From positions 1 through 64,000 of the forward strand of contig CAADUZ010000023.1 in assembly GCA_900752335.1 (NCBI GenBank): 64,000 bases of DNA, read 5' to 3'. The position numbers and the translations under genes are program-made. Below, piece after piece: positions 62,352 to 64,000 of this stretch. Below the pieces are notes generated by a model. The model was not told the DNA's origin. It was given only the letters and a program-made list of their open reading frames with translations, and did no database searches. The stretch's first letter is position 1. Every line of letters starts with the position of its first letter. This DNA is from Clostridia bacterium. Its GTDB lineage: Bacteria > Bacillota > Clostridia > TANB77 > CAG-508.

Positions 62352-62891
62352 TTAATAATAGCAAGTCATTAAGTCATCTTGTCCATTCCATAAACTACAA
62401 AAGCCAAAACTATCAATATTTATGTATAATGTCCCATTTTGTAATCCATTCACTCGTTTTACTGCTCCTTTTTCATTATCGACTATAAAATGGCTATTCT
62501 TCAAAAATGAGTTTTTTACTGGTCTAACCTTGTAACTATCTAAGCCTGTTGTTTCTGCGATTTCGTATGCAATTTCTTTTATTACTACTTGTTTTGTGCC
62601 TTTTAAGGCTACCACCTGAAAATAGTTTGCGTTTGTTTGTTCGTAGCCCCAAGAAAAGTGAAAAATGTCGCCAACTTTTACACCCAAATAATTTTTTTGT
62701 TCTTTTTTTGCTATTTCTGTGTAGCTTAATTTCCTGTACCAACATTTTTTAGTATTGTGCCACCTGTAGCCATTCTTTTTTAATTCTTTTATTATGTCAT
62801 ATTGTGGCTTTTGCTCAAAGTATAATTCCTCCCCCTGTTTTTCTTCATTTGTAATAATTTTGCAATTTTTTTTGATTTCTTCTAATTGCAT
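62352..62891 (-). CDS. Hypothetical protein, phage-island type
   Basis: About 179 residues: EEIKKNCKIITNEEKQGEELYFEQKPQYDIIKELKKNGYRWHNTKKCWYRK, a pattern often seen in small phage-related DUFs (YGYRWNxxxKxWYK), then GVKVGDIFHFSWGYEQTNANYFQVV. GGTAGGTG lies before ATG 62891. Function unknown. Confidence 0.7.
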   Translation of the reverse strand: MQLEEIKKNCKIITNEEKQGEELYFEQKPQYDIIKELKKNGYRWHNTKKCWYRKLSYTEIAKKEQKNYLGVKVGDIFHFSWGYEQTNANYFQVVALKGTKQVVIKEIAYEIAETTGLDSYKVRPVKNSFLKNSHFIVDNEKGAVKRVNGLQNGTLYINIDSFGFCSLWNGQDDLMTCYY

Positions 62892-62972
62892 AATAAAAAC
62901 ACCTACCTTTCTATAAAATATTTTCAAAATACCTATTGAAAGATAAGTGCAAAATGTGTTATTATATAAATG

Positions 62973-63058
62973 TAAATATCTTTCAAAGGTATTTCGATGT
63001 AGCTTTTATATATGTTTGAAGTTTGGCGACCGATAACATATATAAAAGTATTTTTTTG
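62973..63058 (+). ncRNA. Candidate small RNA with strong terminator
   Basis: A TTGAAA(18)TATTAT promoter-like pair (62936-62965) is followed about 38 bases later by a perfect 14-bp stem CTTTTATATATGTT/AACATATATAAAAG (63003-63016, 63035-63048) with a GC-richer loop and seven T. There is no open frame. It runs divergent to the gene ending at 62352. Confidence 0.4.
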
Positions 63059-63118
63059 TTCTTTATGAACTATAAAGATGTTACCATATTTCTCAAAAAA
63101 TGTCAATACGAAAATCAA

Positions 63119-64000
63119 ATATTTCCTTACAGCCTCAACGATTTTAAGTTTTGAACATTGTCAAATTAAAGCACAAGTTTTCGTATATAATATCGCAAAT
63201 TTTCTGTTATCCAGCGAATTTGAAATTTAAGTGTTTTTTATTATTATGCAAGCAAAAATAAGTATATATTACATATATTATTACTTTTAATATTAATATC
63301 ATATAGCAAATCAAATAAGTATTATTTAGTACATTTATGAAATCATTATTTTAAAACAAAAAGATAATAAAGTCATAATAATATAAGTCTTTTATTTTTA
63401 ATGTTCTTGCAACTTTTAAAGTTTAAATCTGAAAATCATAAACAGGCAATAGAATATAAGTATTTCAACTATTGGCTGTTTAAAAGTTAGAAAAATAAAT
63501 AGAATCTTCATATCTTAATTGTTTTAATATTCTTTTTCTTCTTCATTTATTACCGTTGTTAGTTTTTAGCATATTTATAACACTATTTTTTGCATTTATA
63601 TCTGTAGAATAATAAAAAAATTAAATACGCATTGTATAGTGGAATATCAAGTTCATAGAAATAGAATAACTATAATGTAGCAAAGCCATTATAGTATTTC
63701 ATAGTATAATTGGCTCTTGCAGAAACTCAAAAACTCTACAGTATTTTGACATTTAGTACAATACCACTTTTTTGAATTTTTTGCACATAGATTCTATAAA
63801 CTACATATAATTATAAAAAAACATAGTAGTATATATTACTGAAGGTTTTTATTTTTCACAAATGTAGCTCTTATATAAATACGATTTACTATTATAAAAA
63901 CAGTGTTTCAATTCTTATAAATTATTACTTTCTAACAACACAACAAACTCCATATAACTCTTGCTAATTCCATTTTTTATACTTTTAAATTGATTTACAA
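63119..64000. other. 880-base AT-rich stretch with no gene seen
   Basis: There is no open frame over 60 codons with an RBS on either strand. One inverted repeat, AACAGGCAATAG/CTATTGGCTGTTT around 63443-63482, stands out. It could hold the end of the island or unannotated RNA, but nothing here shows it. Confidence 0.6.

Noticed and set aside
62933..63118. A 61-residue minus-strand open frame
   Set aside because: It runs over the hairpin and promoter-like region and lacks an RBS; it looks like chance in AT-rich DNA.
1..64000. rRNA, tRNA, tmRNA and CRISPR arrays
   Set aside because: I looked for T-loop words, conserved rRNA stretches and regularly spaced repeats and saw none.

Overview
The window looks like chromosome from an AT-rich (by eye about 30% GC), spore-forming, anaerobic Clostridia-type Bacillota, probably an uncultured gut lineage. 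The reasons are the nusA-infB operon order, a bifurcating [FeFe]-hydrogenase HydABC, an AgrBDCA quorum-sensing locus, and sporulation-type genes (yqfC, yqfD, pdaA, spoIVFB-like, yyaC). I see no rRNA, tRNA or CRISPR array.

Layout. 1-7180: the rimP-nusA-ylxR-ylxQ-infB-rbfA-nrnA operon (minus strand). 7281-10120: two paralogous surface-type proteins with a pilin-like N-terminus and a C-terminal FGE-sulfatase/C-type-lectin-like domain. The second has a GC-rich, NNC-codon-rich 3' end that resembles the variable repeat of a diversity-generating retroelement. 10384-14570: acyl-CoA synthetase, RNase G, pth, GNAT. 14769-18947: a glycosyltransferase cluster. 19116-32077: recO-yqzL-era, HydABC, and a DUF3048/ybeY-dgk/yqfD/yqfC/pdaA group. 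32318-35304: agrA-agrC (plus) facing agrB-agrD (minus). 35470-44818: housekeeping and sporulation genes. 44840-63100: an accessory region with nuclease-like, SEC-C and HsdS-like genes, many small membrane proteins, two probable type I toxin-antitoxin loci, a spo0A 3' fragment, small HTH proteins and a tyrosine recombinase. 63100-64000: no gene seen.

Main discovery. Seven genes are split in a conventional translation by a +1 frame change, and in all seven the break is at an in-frame CGG codon followed by T or C: a GT2 glycosyltransferase, recO, hydA, agrA, an RluA-type pseudouridine synthase, a PD-(D/E)XK-like nuclease and a small HTH regulator. Skipping the C, so that GGT or GGC (Gly) is read next, restores a complete protein every time. 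In hydA this rebuilds the Cys/His cluster motif and in agrA it joins the receiver to the LytTR domain. In four of seven the next in-frame triplet after CGG is TAA. A hand scan of the other genes on both strands found no in-frame CGG. CGG therefore appears to be removed as an ordinary Arg codon and used only as a +1 frameshift (or four-base-codon) signal. The codons before CGG share nothing, which points to an A-site event (vacant codon or four-base tRNA) rather than prfB-like P-site slippage. An eighth broken gene, a second GT2, has a different cause: a short A-run.

The genes with CGG sites span energy metabolism (hydA), quorum sensing (agrA), DNA repair (recO), rRNA modification, glycan synthesis and mobile-region genes. 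Expression of all of them would depend on the same decoding event.
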